Shown: positions 1 through 9,254 of the stretch, piece by piece
Layout of the letters: every line of letters begins with the position of its first letter
How positions within the stretch are numbered: the stretch's first letter is position 1
Assembly: GCF_025143985.1 (NCBI RefSeq)
Contig: NZ_CP083564.1
Coordinates: 869,501-933,500, forward strand
Direction: 5' to 3'
From: Sulfitobacter sp. W027
Lineage (GTDB): Bacteria; Pseudomonadota; Alphaproteobacteria; Rhodobacterales; Rhodobacteraceae
Length of the DNA: 64,000 nt
Program-made: the position numbers and the translations under genes
The notes under the pieces: model-generated
Databases searched by the model: none
Told to the model about the DNA's origin: nothing
What the model saw: the letters and a program-made list of their open reading frames with translations, nothing else

Positions 1-1
1 A

Positions 2-856
2 GAAAAGCGTGATCCACATCCCGTTTACGGTGCTTTCATGGAAGAGCGCGTGTCGCGGGCCTTCAGCGATGACACCGCCCGGACCCGCGTATTGACGGCC
101 TATATGGGGCTGATCAAGCAGCTGGATGACCAGATCGGCCGCCTAATGACTTTTGTCGAGGCACAGGGGATTGCGGATGAAACGATGATCGTTTTCACCT
201 CGGACCATGGAGACTACCTCGGCGATCATTGGATGGGTGAAAAGGAGCTTTTTCACGATCCCTCGGCCCGCATCCCGCTAATCGTTGTCGACCCCAGCCT
301 CGAGGCCGACGCCACACGCGGGGTGACATCCTCTGCGCTGGTTGAAGCGATTGATGTGGTGCCCACCATCCTCGACTATTTCGGCGGCGCCTCGGTGCCC
401 CATATCATCGAGGGGCGGTCTTTGATACCTGTGCTCCACGGGAAAGCTGACAAGCTGCGCGACTTTGCGGTATCGGAATACGACTATGCGCAGCGCGATG
501 TGCGCAAGCGGCTCGGGGTCGAGGTGAAAGACGCCAAGCTGACGATGCTCTTTGACGGGCGGTGGAAATACATCTTTGCCGAAGGATTTCGCCCGATGCT
601 CTTTGACCTAAAAGCTGACCCCGATGAGTTGACCGATCTGGGTGCCGACCCGGCCCATGCACCAGTAATCGCCCGCATGGAGCGTCTGTTTTTCGACTGG
701 GCGCGCAGAACTTCGCAGCGGACGACCATATCGGACGCGCAGATCGCGGGGAAAGATGCCACGATTGGGGAGGCACAGGCGGGTATCTTGATCGGGTACC
801 GAAACGAGGATGAACTGCGCGAGGTCTTGGCGGCGGCGGCGCGGGGTGAGAAATAA
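2..856 (+). CDS. Sulfatase / phosphonate monoester hydrolase family protein, 3' part only
   Basis: The reading frame is already open at the first codon of the window (base 2), so the gene begins upstream and only the last 284 codons are present. It carries the C-terminal half of the alkaline phosphatase superfamily sulfatase fold. The metal-binding SDHGDYLGDH motif is followed by GEKELFHD, which supplies family Lys/His residues, and then by the strand region with VDVVP-like sequence (AIDVVPTILDYFGG). The formylglycine cysteine region lies outside the window, so substrate class cannot be read. The pattern resembles phosphonate monoester hydrolases and arylsulfatases that split sulfate or phosphonate esters. 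No partner gene is visible downstream; the next feature is a tRNA on the other strand. Confidence 0.8.
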   Translation, partial: EKRDPHPVYGAFMEERVSRAFSDDTARTRVLTAYMGLIKQLDDQIGRLMTFVEAQGIADETMIVFTSDHGDYLGDHWMGEKELFHDPSARIPLIVVDPSLEADATRGVTSSALVEAIDVVPTILDYFGGASVPHIIEGRSLIPVLHGKADKLRDFAVSEYDYAQRDVRKRLGVEVKDAKLTMLFDGRWKYIFAEGFRPMLFDLKADPDELTDLGADPAHAPVIARMERLFFDWARRTSQRTTISDAQIAGKDATIGEAQAGILIGYRNEDELREVLAAAARGEK

Positions 857-972
857 GGGTAATAGTCCTAGTGCTTAGCAATACCAACGGTGAAAGAGGT
901 CGAATGGCGAAGCATGACAGATGTCAGCAGCGACGTTACCTATAGTGAACAAATATATTTAGATGGGATAAA

Positions 973-1046
973 TGGAGGCGAGTACCGGAATCGAACCGGT
1001 GTACACGGATTTGCAATCCGCTGCGTAACCACTCCGCCAACTCGCC
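973..1046 (-). tRNA. tRNA-Cys (GCA)
   Basis: On the minus strand the sequence folds as a standard 74-nt tRNA with a 7-bp acceptor stem (GGCGAGT pairing with ACTCGCC), a TTCGATT T-loop, anticodon GCA in the loop between the CGGATT and AATCCG arms, discriminator T and an encoded CCA end at 973-975. The GCA anticodon and U73 discriminator are those of cysteine tRNA. A possible promoter lies upstream on the same strand (TTGCGG at 1087-1092 and TAGCAG at 1064-1069, 17-bp spacing). Confidence 0.95.
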
Positions 1047-1189
1047 GTCCGGTGGTTGGCGCACTGCTACCGGATCACGAAGAGCGCCGCAAGACCCATA
1101 TGCGTGCGAAAATGCGGTCAGGGCGTTGCCGCTGGCCCGGCGATGTGGCACACCATTCTCCAAACACCCTGAACGAATGAGTTTAGCTG

Positions 1190-1843
1190 ATGAGTGATTT
1201 CGCCGCCCGCCGCATAACCATGGTAGATACGCAGGTTCGTCCTTCGGATGTGACCAAGTTCCCGATCATCGATGCGATGTTGACCGTGCAGCGCGAAGAC
1301 TTCGTGCCGGCGGCGCAGCGCGAGGCTGCTTATCTGGGCGAGAACCTCGATCTCGGGCAGGATCGTGTGCTGCTTGATCCACGCACTCTGGCTAAGATGC
1401 TTGATCATCTCGACATCACCAATGACGAACTGGTGCTCGATATCGGCTGCGCCATGGGCTATTCCAGCGCCGTGATCGCGCATATGGCCGAAGCCGTCGT
1501 TGCCGTCGAAGAGGATGAGGCCATGGCCGCCGAAGCGCAGGAAGCGCTGGCGCAGGCTGGGGCGGATAACGTGATCGTCCATGTCGCCCCGCTGACTGAA
1601 GGCGCGCCGCAGCATGGGCCCTATGATGTGGTCATTATCCAAGGTGCCGTGGGCGAAGTGCCCGAAGCCTTGTTGGAACAGGTGAAAGAGGGTGGGCGCA
1701 TTGCCTGTCTCTTTATGGATCGGGGTCTGGGCGAGGTGCGTCTGGGCTATAAACGGGGCGGCCAGGTGTCTTGGCGGCCCGAGTTCAACGCCGGTGCGCC
1801 GGTGCTGCGTGGCTTTGAACGTCAGGCAGAATTTCAGCTGTAA
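1190..1843 (+). CDS. Protein-L-isoaspartate O-methyltransferase-like protein
   Basis: A 217-residue protein of the PCMT family, which uses S-adenosylmethionine to methylate isoaspartyl residues in damaged proteins. The N-terminal ARRITMVDTQVRP stretch and the REDFVPAA region are typical of this family. The SAM-binding motif I is present near residue 84 as LDIGCAMGYSSAV, rather than the usual EIGTGSGYQ form, so catalytic activity on isoaspartate is not certain. It lies 124 bases upstream of the tolC homologue. This pairing is common in Rhodobacteraceae, which suggests a link to the outer membrane efflux locus or simply a conserved neighbourhood. The start is the first ATG after the tRNA region. 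Confidence 0.85.
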   Translation: MSDFAARRITMVDTQVRPSDVTKFPIIDAMLTVQREDFVPAAQREAAYLGENLDLGQDRVLLDPRTLAKMLDHLDITNDELVLDIGCAMGYSSAVIAHMAEAVVAVEEDEAMAAEAQEALAQAGADNVIVHVAPLTEGAPQHGPYDVVIIQGAVGEVPEALLEQVKEGGRIACLFMDRGLGEVRLGYKRGGQVSWRPEFNAGAPVLRGFERQAEFQL

Positions 1844-1967
1844 GTGGAAGCATGGCGCACCGGCCGATATCGGGCGCCACTCCGCTTTCAGGGTAGGGGC
1901 ACCCGTCCCGGTCGGGCCTTTGGGCCGGTCAAAAAGGTCTATAAAAGCCATTCAGGGGCATTGAGCC

Positions 1968-3404
1968 ATGAGCGCGAATAGTTTCACAAAATCCCTCAAA
2001 CGTTTTGCCATCGCGGTGCCGGTGAGCCTTGCTTTGGCAGGCGGGGCTGCCTTTCCGCGCGTGGCCTCGGCCGAGACTTTGGCCGATGCGCTGGTCGGCG
2101 CCTATGAATACTCCGGCCTGCTTGAACAGAACCGAGCGCTTTTGCGCGCCGCTGACGAAGATGTAGCCGCAGCGAAATCGACGCTGAAACCCGTGCTGCG
2201 ATGGGCGGCGGGGCTCACGCAGAGCTTTGGTACCACGCGCACCTCCTCCCTACTGGCGGCTCAATCGACGGAAGGCCTTAGGGCATCGATCAATCTCATC
2301 GGCGAGCTGTTGATCTATGACTTCGGTGCCAGCGCCTATCGGATTGAGGCCGCGAAAGAGACCGTGCTGGCCACCCGCCAAACGCTTGTGAACCTTGAGC
2401 AGCAGGTGCTGTTGCGCGCTGTTGCGGCCTATATGGGGGTGATCGAAGCCTCAGAAACGGTGGAGCTGCGCAACAACAACCTGCGTCTGTTGACCCAAGA
2501 ACTGCGCGCCGCGCGGGATCGCTTTGACGTAGGCGAAGTGACCCGTACCGATGTGGCTCTGGCCGAAGCGCAGCTTGCGAATGCCCGCAGCGGTCTCGCC
2601 GGGGCGGAGGGGGCTCTGCTCCGTGCGGTCGAAGAATATCGCAACGCCGTGGGCCGCACACCCGGCAATCTCAGCCAGCCACCGAGCCTGCCAAATGTTG
2701 GTGGCAACCTCGCCGCGGCCAAGGCTTTGGCCGTGCGCCAGCATCCGTCAATCATCTCAGCGCAGCATCAGGTGGCCGCCGCCGATCTGGGGGTGGAGGC
2801 CAATGAGGCCGCGATGGCGCCGCGTATTACGCTGAACGGCCAATACGGCTTGAATGAGACCTTCAACAGCGACGCCTATACCCGCAGCGGCAGCGTTGGG
2901 GTGGAGGTCGGACAGACCATTTATCAAGGCGGGGCGCTTTCCTCGGCTGTGCGCCGTTCGATGGCTCAGCGAGATGCGCAGCGTGCGAATCTGCATGTGG
3001 TGCGCCGGAATGTGGAGCAGGAAGTAGGCAATGCCTATGCCGCGCTGGCCTCGGCCCGGGCGCAGTTGGAAGCCTCTGACCGGCAAATCCGCGCCGCGCG
3101 GATCGCCTTCCGGGGGGTCCGCGAAGAAGCCACTCTCGGCGCACGTACAACCTTGGATGTGTTGGACGCCGAACAATCCTTGCTGGATGCGGAGTCGACC
3201 CGCGTGTCGGCCCGCGCAAACCTTTATGTGGCGGCCTATTCGGTGCTGGCGGCGACAGGTCAGTTGACAGCATTGGACCTCAAGTTGCCGGTGCAGATCT
3301 ACGATGCGGGGGCCTATTACAACCTTGTTAAGGACGGCCCCGCTAAATACTCAAAAGAGGGCCAAGCGCTTGATCGAGTGCTGCGCGCGCTGCAAAAAGA
3401 CTGA
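1968..3404 (+). CDS. tolC: TolC family outer membrane efflux protein
   Basis: A 478-residue outer membrane channel protein that would join inner membrane ABC or RND pumps to the exterior for type I secretion and efflux. An N-terminal signal peptide of about 35 residues ends near VASAETLADAL. The rest contains two related halves of long helices, as seen by the repeated coiled segments ending in RTDVALAEAQLANARSGLAGAEG and RTTLDVLDAEQSLLDAES, which are the family hallmarks of TolC helices. Length is typical. It could serve the ABC exporter at 9.4 kb or the export of the repeat protein at 41.8 kb, but no dedicated adaptor or RTX exporter is in the window. An AGGGG element lies about 12 bases before the ATG. 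Confidence 0.92.
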   Translation: MSANSFTKSLKRFAIAVPVSLALAGGAAFPRVASAETLADALVGAYEYSGLLEQNRALLRAADEDVAAAKSTLKPVLRWAAGLTQSFGTTRTSSLLAAQSTEGLRASINLIGELLIYDFGASAYRIEAAKETVLATRQTLVNLEQQVLLRAVAAYMGVIEASETVELRNNNLRLLTQELRAARDRFDVGEVTRTDVALAEAQLANARSGLAGAEGALLRAVEEYRNAVGRTPGNLSQPPSLPNVGGNLAAAKALAVRQHPSIISAQHQVAAADLGVEANEAAMAPRITLNGQYGLNETFNSDAYTRSGSVGVEVGQTIYQGGALSSAVRRSMAQRDAQRANLHVVRRNVEQEVGNAYAALASARAQLEASDRQIRAARIAFRGVREEATLGARTTLDVLDAEQSLLDAESTRVSARANLYVAAYSVLAATGQLTALDLKLPVQIYDAGAYYNLVKDGPAKYSKEGQALDRVLRALQKD

Positions 3405-3498
3405 CGCTTTGCACGGCGCTTTGACATTTTGCACCGCCCCATTGTGAGAATCCCCCCACGCGGTTAAGCTGTCCGCGAGGAAAGAGTGGTAGAGAAAT

Positions 3499-4680
3499 AT
3501 GTCCGAACCCGTCACAAATGCGGAGGTGGAAGACGTCCTGTCGTCGATTCGCCGATTGGTGTCTGAAGATAAGCGTCCCCTGCAAGCATCTGGCCCCGTA
3601 AAGGAAACCGCCCCCGAAGCTGCCGCGCCGCCGCGCGCGGCGCAGGCGGGCGAAGAGGGCGAGTTCAAGAGCGCGCGCGGAGGGTCTTCGGAAACCGTAT
3701 CGCCAGATGATTTTACGCCGCATCTGTCGCTTCGTTCTGCCTCTGCCAGCCCGATGCGTTCCTTGAGCGGGCAGGAGGCAGCCGGCAAAACGCTAGAGGC
3801 CGCACCGCGTCCTTTGCCCCTGACCCAAGCCATGCAAGCAGAAGGTGACAACAGCTCTCACAAAGCAGAGCGTCCCTTTGTCTCTGCCCGTCGCCCCTCC
3901 ACAGCGCCTGCCGCGAAAGCGCCGGGTGCATCCAGCGATCGTTTGGTGCTGACCCCGGCGCTGCGCGTGGCCACTTCGGATGGCAAAGACCGCCCGCAGC
4001 CCACCGCTGCTGAGCCTGCTAAAGTGTCGCCCTTGGACTACGACATGCTGCATGACGATCCCAGCGACCTCCATGCCGAAGACTACAGCAGCCCCCCGCA
4101 GGAAGCGGCAGCAGAGGCCGAAACCGTGGCTGAGACGGTGGTTAAGGCCACCGGTGGCACCCGCAGCGACAAGCTGGCCGCGCTGGAAACGGCGATTGGC
4201 AAGATTTCTGACGATTGGGACCCGGACAGCCCCGGTGACAACGACTATTCCGGCACCGAACCTCCGGCGATGGAATGGAAAGACGATGTCGAGTTTGAAA
4301 CCCCGGAGACTCCGGAGATTGCGGAGGCCCCGATCGCCGATACCGCCACGGTAGAGGCAGAGGAGCCTGCACCACGCCCGCGCCGTCCGCAGCCGTCAAC
4401 ACCTCAACTCGAAGAGCAGGTGCGGCGCTTTGCCGACAGCGGCCCCCGCGTGGCCGACCCGGCTGCGACCGCGCCGGAATTCGGCTATGCCGCCCCTGCG
4501 CAAGACGATGGTATGGCCGGCGATGACCAGTTCCTCGACGAAGAGGCGCTGCGCGATTTAGTGACAGAGATCGTTCGCGCTGAGTTGCAAGGTGCCTTGG
4601 GCGAGCGGATCACCCGCAACGTGCGCAAATTGGTGCGCCGCGAAATTCACCGTGCGCTCACGGCCCAAGACCTCGAATAA
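3499..4680 (+). CDS. DUF2497 / PopZ-like polar organizing protein
   Basis: A 393-residue, mostly disordered, acidic and proline-rich protein with two short conserved ends. The N-terminus (residues about 5-22, EVEDVLSSIRRLVSED) and the last 50 residues (EEALRDLVTEIVRAELQGAL onward, ending in an Arg-rich helix) match the DUF2497 family, whose best known member is PopZ, the Caulobacter polar scaffold for chromosome and cell-cycle proteins. The long middle is low complexity and would not align between species. Its place directly after tolC is a common Rhodobacteraceae arrangement. Function as a pole scaffold in this organism is inference from the family. Confidence 0.8.
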   Translation: MSEPVTNAEVEDVLSSIRRLVSEDKRPLQASGPVKETAPEAAAPPRAAQAGEEGEFKSARGGSSETVSPDDFTPHLSLRSASASPMRSLSGQEAAGKTLEAAPRPLPLTQAMQAEGDNSSHKAERPFVSARRPSTAPAAKAPGASSDRLVLTPALRVATSDGKDRPQPTAAEPAKVSPLDYDMLHDDPSDLHAEDYSSPPQEAAAEAETVAETVVKATGGTRSDKLAALETAIGKISDDWDPDSPGDNDYSGTEPPAMEWKDDVEFETPETPEIAEAPIADTATVEAEEPAPRPRRPQPSTPQLEEQVRRFADSGPRVADPAATAPEFGYAAPAQDDGMAGDDQFLDEEALRDLVTEIVRAELQGALGERITRNVRKLVRREIHRALTAQDLE

Positions 4681-4802
4681 CCGGACTGGCAGCATCCCCG
4701 CGCCAGACTTTGACGAGATGACGCTACGCGACCCGCCTCGCGTGGCCTTGCGACATATGCGCCGCCGTTTACATTAGACGCAACAGGGCGGAAGGATCAC
4801 CG

Positions 4803-5261
4803 ATGGAATTGACGATAAACGGCACGGTCCACGAAGTGGATGTGGAAGACGATATGCCGCTTCTGTGGGTCCTGCGCGATGAGTTGGGCATCACCGGTCC
4901 TAAATACGGCTGCGGCATCGCGCAATGCGGCGCTTGTACCGTACATGTTGACGGGCTGGCCGTGCGGTCGTGCCAACTGCGGGCGGCGGATGTGAACGGA
5001 AACGTCACCACCATCGAAGGCTTAGGCACGCCCGAGGCGCTCCATGTGGTGCAGGCAGCATGGGTCGAGCATCAAGTGGCACAATGCGGCTACTGCCAAT
5101 CGGGGCAAATCATGCAAGTGGCCTCTTTTCTTGATCTCAATCCCGATCCGACCGACGATCAGATCGACGCGGCGATGAGCGGGAACCTCTGTCGTTGTGG
5201 CACCTACCCGCGCATCCGCGCCGCCGTCCACAGCGCCGCCGCCCGACTGCGGGGGGCCTGA
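4803..5261 (+). CDS. (2Fe-2S)-binding subunit of a molybdenum hydroxylase (IorA-like)
   Basis: A 152-residue small subunit of the xanthine oxidase family. It has a plant-type 2Fe-2S domain with Cys37, Cys42, Cys45 and Cys57, then a helical 2Fe-2S domain with Cys95, Cys98, Cys130 and Cys132 (CGYC and CRC motifs). It passes electrons from the molybdopterin centre to an acceptor. No FAD subunit gene is near. The gene is followed 2 bases later by the large subunit and then by a cytochrome, the arrangement of isoquinoline 1-oxidoreductase and related periplasmic aldehyde or N-heterocycle oxidising enzymes. The true substrate is unknown. Confidence 0.92.
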   Translation: MELTINGTVHEVDVEDDMPLLWVLRDELGITGPKYGCGIAQCGACTVHVDGLAVRSCQLRAADVNGNVTTIEGLGTPEALHVVQAAWVEHQVAQCGYCQSGQIMQVASFLDLNPDPTDDQIDAAMSGNLCRCGTYPRIRAAVHSAAARLRGA

Positions 5262-5263
5262 AC

Positions 5264-7504
5264 ATGTCGCGTTTGCGCACCATCACCCGCCGCAGTTTCA
5301 TCATCGGCTCTGCGGCCATCGTCGGGGGCGTCGCCTTTGGCACCTACCTCTATAGACGTGACCTGAAGAATCCGCTGCTAGAGGGGCTGCCCCCCGGCGC
5401 GGCGGCGATCACGCCCTATGTTAAGATCGATGCCAGCGGTGTCACCCTAATCACCCCGCGCGCTGATGTAGGGCAGGGAGCATACTCTATCCAAGCCCAT
5501 ATGATCGCTGAAGAATTGGATGTCGATCTCGACACAGTTCAGATCACGCCCGGCCCCCCTTCGCCGGTCTATTACAATGGCGTGGTCGGGGTTGAGGCGA
5601 TGCCGATTGCCGCGACCTCCGAAACACTGCTGGCGCGCACCGGGCGCGGGGCGTCGGATGTGGCGGGGAAAATTCTGGGCCTGCAACTCACCGGCGGCAG
5701 CTCTACCGTGCCGGATATGTATGACCGCCTGCGCATGGCCGGGGCTGTGGCACGTGAAACGCTGCTGGCCGCCGTCGTGGCGCAGACCGGGCTGGATCGT
5801 GATCAGCTCAAGACCGAAGCGGGCGCCGTGGTGCTGCCTGATGGCATGCGACTGACCTATCAAGACCTTGCCGCCGCCGCGGCAGACATTGATCCAGTGA
5901 CCGAGGTGACACTGCGCGATCCCAGCGAATGGCGGCATCTGGGCAAGACGCAGATGCGTACCGATATTCTGTCCAAATCCACCGGCACCCAGACCTATGG
6001 CATCGACATGGCGATGGAAGGGATGCTCTACGCCACCACCCGCACCAATCCGGCGCAGGGTGGGGAGATCATGGGGTTCGACGCAGGCCGTGCCGAAAAG
6101 ATGCGTGGCGTGCAGGCCGTGCTGCCGATCACCGGCGGGGTGGCCGTGGTGGCGGACAATACGTGGCGCGCTTTTCAAGCCGTGCAGGCAGTCGACTGTG
6201 ACTGGGGGCCGTCGCCCTATATTGGCGATACGGCAGAGCAGTTCGAGACTGTTGCCGCATCCTTCACCGACGACCGACAAGACAGTCGGTTTCGCGATGA
6301 CGGCGATGTAAAAGCGGCGCTTTCTGATGGTGAGGTTTTGGAGGCCGAATATCGCATTCCCTATCTTGCCCACGTCCCGCTCGAGCCGATGAGCGTGGTG
6401 GTGAAGCTCGAGAAGGGCCGCGTCGATATCTGGACCGGCACGCAAATCCCGCGTTTCATGCAGGCCAATGTGGCCGCGCTGACCGGGATCGACGCCGAGA
6501 ACGTGCATATCCATGTGCTGATGTCAGGCGGCAGTTTCGGACGGCGGCTTGAGGATGACTATACCCTGCGTGCCGTCGAAGTGGCGCAGCAGATGCCGGG
6601 CACACCAATCAAGATGGTCTGGTCGCGTGAAGAGGATTTCACCCATGACTTCCCCCGCCCGCTGGCCATGGCTCGGGCACGTGGCAAAGTCACAGACGGG
6701 CAGATTGCGGCCTATGATCTGGCCATCGCTGCGCCCTCAACGGCGGAATCGCAAATGGCGCGGCTCAACCAGCCGGTTTTCGGCCCCGACATCGCCATTG
6801 TTGCGGGCGCGTGGGATCAGCCTTTCGCGATCCCCGACTACCGCGTGACCGGCCACCGGGTGCCCGCGATGGTGCCTGTGAGTTCGTGGCGCTCTGTCGG
6901 GGCCTCGGGCAACGGATTCCTGCATGAAAGCTTCATGGATGAGATGTGCCATGCCGCAGGCGTCGATCCGTTGGAGGAACGGCTGCGTCTTTGCACCCAT
7001 GCGCCCTCGCGCGGGGTGTTGGAGGCCGTGGGCGAGATGTCGGATTGGGGCGTTGACCTCGGGCCGGGGCGGGGTCGGGGGCTGGCGTTTTGCCTGTCCT
7101 TTGGCGTGCCGGTGGCCGAGGTGGTCGAGGTCAGCCAGACCGACGCGGGCCTCAAGATTGACCGGGTTTTCGTCGCCGCCGAAGTGGGCCGCGTGATGGA
7201 TCCGGTGAACTTTGAGGCGCAGCTCTCCGGGGCGGTGATCTGGGGTTTGGGCCATGCGATGAACTGCGAGCTTACCTATCGCGACGGGGTGCCGCAGCAG
7301 GACAATTATCACCTTTATGAGGGGCTGCGGCTGTACCAGACGCCGAAGATCGAGGTGCGCGGGTTGGAGAACGGCGGCAAGCTGCGCGGCATCGGCGAGC
7401 CGGGCGTGCCGCCCGCCGCCCCGGCGCTGGCCAATGCGATCTTTGCTGCCACAGGCCAACGGATCCGTGAACTCCCCCTCTCCAAATCCGTGGATTTCGC
7501 ATGA
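5264..7504 (+). CDS. Molybdopterin-binding large subunit of xanthine dehydrogenase family (IorB-like), Tat-exported
   Basis: A 746-residue large subunit. The ATG at 5264 is preferred over an upstream in-frame start because it follows the small-subunit stop by two bases and opens with a twin-arginine signal (RRSFIIGSAAIVGG from Arg9). This suggests folded export with cofactor bound. Molybdenum-cofactor regions include GGSFGRRLEDDY and the SWRSVGASGNGFLHES segment. The GEPGVPPAAPALANAI segment near the C-terminus carries the family catalytic glutamate. Two molybdopterin-binding halves and family length are present. The gene ends in ATGA, overlapping the start of the cytochrome gene, so the three are translationally coupled. 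Hydroxylation of an aldehyde or aromatic N-heterocycle is likely; the exact substrate cannot be read. Confidence 0.9.
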   Translation: MSRLRTITRRSFIIGSAAIVGGVAFGTYLYRRDLKNPLLEGLPPGAAAITPYVKIDASGVTLITPRADVGQGAYSIQAHMIAEELDVDLDTVQITPGPPSPVYYNGVVGVEAMPIAATSETLLARTGRGASDVAGKILGLQLTGGSSTVPDMYDRLRMAGAVARETLLAAVVAQTGLDRDQLKTEAGAVVLPDGMRLTYQDLAAAAADIDPVTEVTLRDPSEWRHLGKTQMRTDILSKSTGTQTYGIDMAMEGMLYATTRTNPAQGGEIMGFDAGRAEKMRGVQAVLPITGGVAVVADNTWRAFQAVQAVDCDWGPSPYIGDTAEQFETVAASFTDDRQDSRFRDDGDVKAALSDGEVLEAEYRIPYLAHVPLEPMSVVVKLEKGRVDIWTGTQIPRFMQANVAALTGIDAENVHIHVLMSGGSFGRRLEDDYTLRAVEVAQQMPGTPIKMVWSREEDFTHDFPRPLAMARARGKVTDGQIAAYDLAIAAPSTAESQMARLNQPVFGPDIAIVAGAWDQPFAIPDYRVTGHRVPAMVPVSSWRSVGASGNGFLHESFMDEMCHAAGVDPLEERLRLCTHAPSRGVLEAVGEMSDWGVDLGPGRGRGLAFCLSFGVPVAEVVEVSQTDAGLKIDRVFVAAEVGRVMDPVNFEAQLSGAVIWGLGHAMNCELTYRDGVPQQDNYHLYEGLRLYQTPKIEVRGLENGGKLRGIGEPGVPPAAPALANAIFAATGQRIRELPLSKSVDFA

Positions 7505-8082
7505 AATACCTCTCCATCTGTGCCGCGCTGATGCTGGCCACCCCTGCGATCGCGCAGGACGATCCCAACCGCGTCGAGGGGCTGGCGGCTTGGGATCGGA
7601 TCTTTACTGTCACCTCGCACCCACGCTGCACCAACTGCCATGTAGGCGAAGAGGGCCAGCCGATGTGGCAGGCATTGGGCTATGGTCCTGAGGCGGTGCA
7701 CGGCATGAACGTGCGCGCAGGCGAAAGCCGGATCGGGGCCGAAAGCATTCCCTGCAATGCCTGCCACGTCACCTCTGCCGCTGCGAACACCGTGCCCCAT
7801 GCCCCACCGCATATCGACGATGCCTGGCGGCTGCCGCCGGTGGAATTGGCGTGGTTCGGTAAATCTTCGGCAGAGGTCTGCACCCAGTTGCGCGACCCTG
7901 AGACCAATGACGGCCATGACATCGCCTCTCTGGTCGACCACCTGCAAAGCTCGGCCTTTGTGAACTGGGGTTTCGCCCCCGGTGCGGGGCGCTCGGTGCC
8001 CGAAGGATCGCTCGATGCGCTGGTGCATGATGTGACGGTCTGGGGCGCAGCGGGCACGCCTTGTGAAGGTGATCAGGGCTGA
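7501..8082 (+). CDS. Periplasmic diheme c-type cytochrome linked to the molybdenum hydroxylase
   Basis: A 193-residue protein with a cleavable signal peptide ending near AIAQ (residue 19) and two covalent heme-binding motifs, CTNCH at residues 43-47 and CNACH at 85-89. It overlaps the large-subunit gene by 4 bases (ATGA). The spacing and the His-rich stretch between the motifs do not match a simple class I cytochrome c, and I do not recognise a named family. As the third gene of the module, it is the likely periplasmic electron acceptor for the 2Fe-2S subunit in place of FAD and NAD. It ends convergently with the YihY gene, overlapping by 10 bases. Confidence 0.8.
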   Translation: MKYLSICAALMLATPAIAQDDPNRVEGLAAWDRIFTVTSHPRCTNCHVGEEGQPMWQALGYGPEAVHGMNVRAGESRIGAESIPCNACHVTSAAANTVPHAPPHIDDAWRLPPVELAWFGKSSAEVCTQLRDPETNDGHDIASLVDHLQSSAFVNWGFAPGAGRSVPEGSLDALVHDVTVWGAAGTPCEGDQG

Positions 8083-9014
8083 TCGCTCATCGCGCGGGCC
8101 AATCTGCGGATGCGCAGGGCGCGGTTCAGCTCCCCGCCAAAGATCAGCACCAGTGCCGCGAGATACATGAAATACAGCGCCGCAATGATTCCGGCCATGC
8201 CCGCGTAATAGCTGGAATAGGTGGCAAAGCTGCGCAGGTAGGACGAAAAGAGCACAGCAAGCAGGGTCCAAGCGACGGCGGTTGCCACCACGCCGGGCCA
8301 GATGTTGTTAAACTTGGTGCGACGGGCAGGCAGGATCACATGGGCGGCAAATAGCGCCACCAGCAGGATCGTCGCCGAGACCGGGAAGCGCACAAGGCCG
8401 ACGGTCACCGACCCCGGATCAAACCCCGGCATCAGCATATGCAACCAAGACCCCGCGCGCGGGGCCAGCACCAGCAGGTATCCGACGATCACAAGGATCA
8501 GGCTTGCCAGCAGCACCATCACCACTTGCACCGCATAGATCGTGAAAACTGAACGTGTTTCGCGCAGCCCATAGGCCCGGTTCAGGCCCACGCGCACCCC
8601 ATCAACCCCGCCCACGGCAAACCAGACGGTGAGCAGGATACCCACGCTCAGCAAATCACCGCGCGGCACGGTCATGACCTTTTCCACCTCCGACACGATC
8701 GGCTCGATCAGGGCAGGGGGGACGATGGCGATCAGGAAATGGATCAGGTCATCGGCCATCGACCGGTCGCCGACGAAGGCGGTGAGCGAACTGGTGAAGA
8801 TCAGGAACGGGAAAATTGCCAGCAGCGCGCGAAAGGCCACGTTTCCGGCCATGCCAAAGGCATCATCGCTCCACAGACGCAGCACCGCTTCGTGCAAAAC
8901 TGCGCGCGCGACCCGCAAGCCGGTGCCGTGAAACAGGTCCTCGGGGTTCTCGCTAAGAACACCGTGGGTCATCACCACTTCGCGCTTCTGGTCGTGAGCC
9001 GGTCTGCCGTCCAT
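8073..9014 (-). CDS. YihY/virulence factor BrkB family membrane protein
   Basis: A 313-residue inner membrane protein with about six transmembrane segments, the AFRALLAIFPFLIF opening helix of the family, the WFAVGGVDGVRVGLNRAYG loop and a C-terminal YFMYLAALVLIFGGELNRAL helix typical of YihY. The family's biochemical role is unsettled; links to membrane organisation have been suggested. The ATG at 9014 is chosen because a GAGG sits 7 bases before it; an ATG two codons earlier has the same GAGG too close. The 3' end overlaps the cytochrome gene tail to tail. Confidence 0.88.
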   Translation of the reverse strand: MDGRPAHDQKREVVMTHGVLSENPEDLFHGTGLRVARAVLHEAVLRLWSDDAFGMAGNVAFRALLAIFPFLIFTSSLTAFVGDRSMADDLIHFLIAIVPPALIEPIVSEVEKVMTVPRGDLLSVGILLTVWFAVGGVDGVRVGLNRAYGLRETRSVFTIYAVQVVMVLLASLILVIVGYLLVLAPRAGSWLHMLMPGFDPGSVTVGLVRFPVSATILLVALFAAHVILPARRTKFNNIWPGVVATAVAWTLLAVLFSSYLRSFATYSSYYAGMAGIIAALYFMYLAALVLIFGGELNRALRIRRLARAMSDQP

Positions 9015-9140
9015 TCCCATGCCTCATTGCAGTCTGTGAGGTAAAGCTAGTGCCCCTTTGGCTTCGCGACCACCTTGATAACGGAGGGCGGGCGAAAGCA
9101 GGCTCATGCAATTGATCCCGCGCAAGATGCATCGCTCCAC

Positions 9141-9169
9141 TTGACGGTCCCTAAGCGATAAAATAGGAG
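9141..9169 (+). promoter_or_regulatory. Possible promoter of tRNA-Gly
   Basis: TTGACG at 9141-9146 is a good -35 hexamer. With 17-bp spacing the -10 position reads TAGGAG (9164-9169), a weak match, placing the start about 5 bases before the mature tRNA 5' end. Position fits a tRNA promoter, but the -10 is poor. Confidence 0.4.
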
Positions 9170-9180
9170 GAAACCGTAGC

Positions 9181-9254
<74 letters not shown>

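Noticed and set aside
936..1163. Minus-strand frame of about 75 codons across the tRNA-Cys gene
   Set aside because: It runs through the tRNA and has no family features; it is a chance frame.
5447..6514. Minus-strand frame of 355 codons inside the molybdopterin subunit gene
   Set aside because: It is antisense to a clearly conserved enzyme and is rich in His/Arg as such shadows are in GC-rich DNA.
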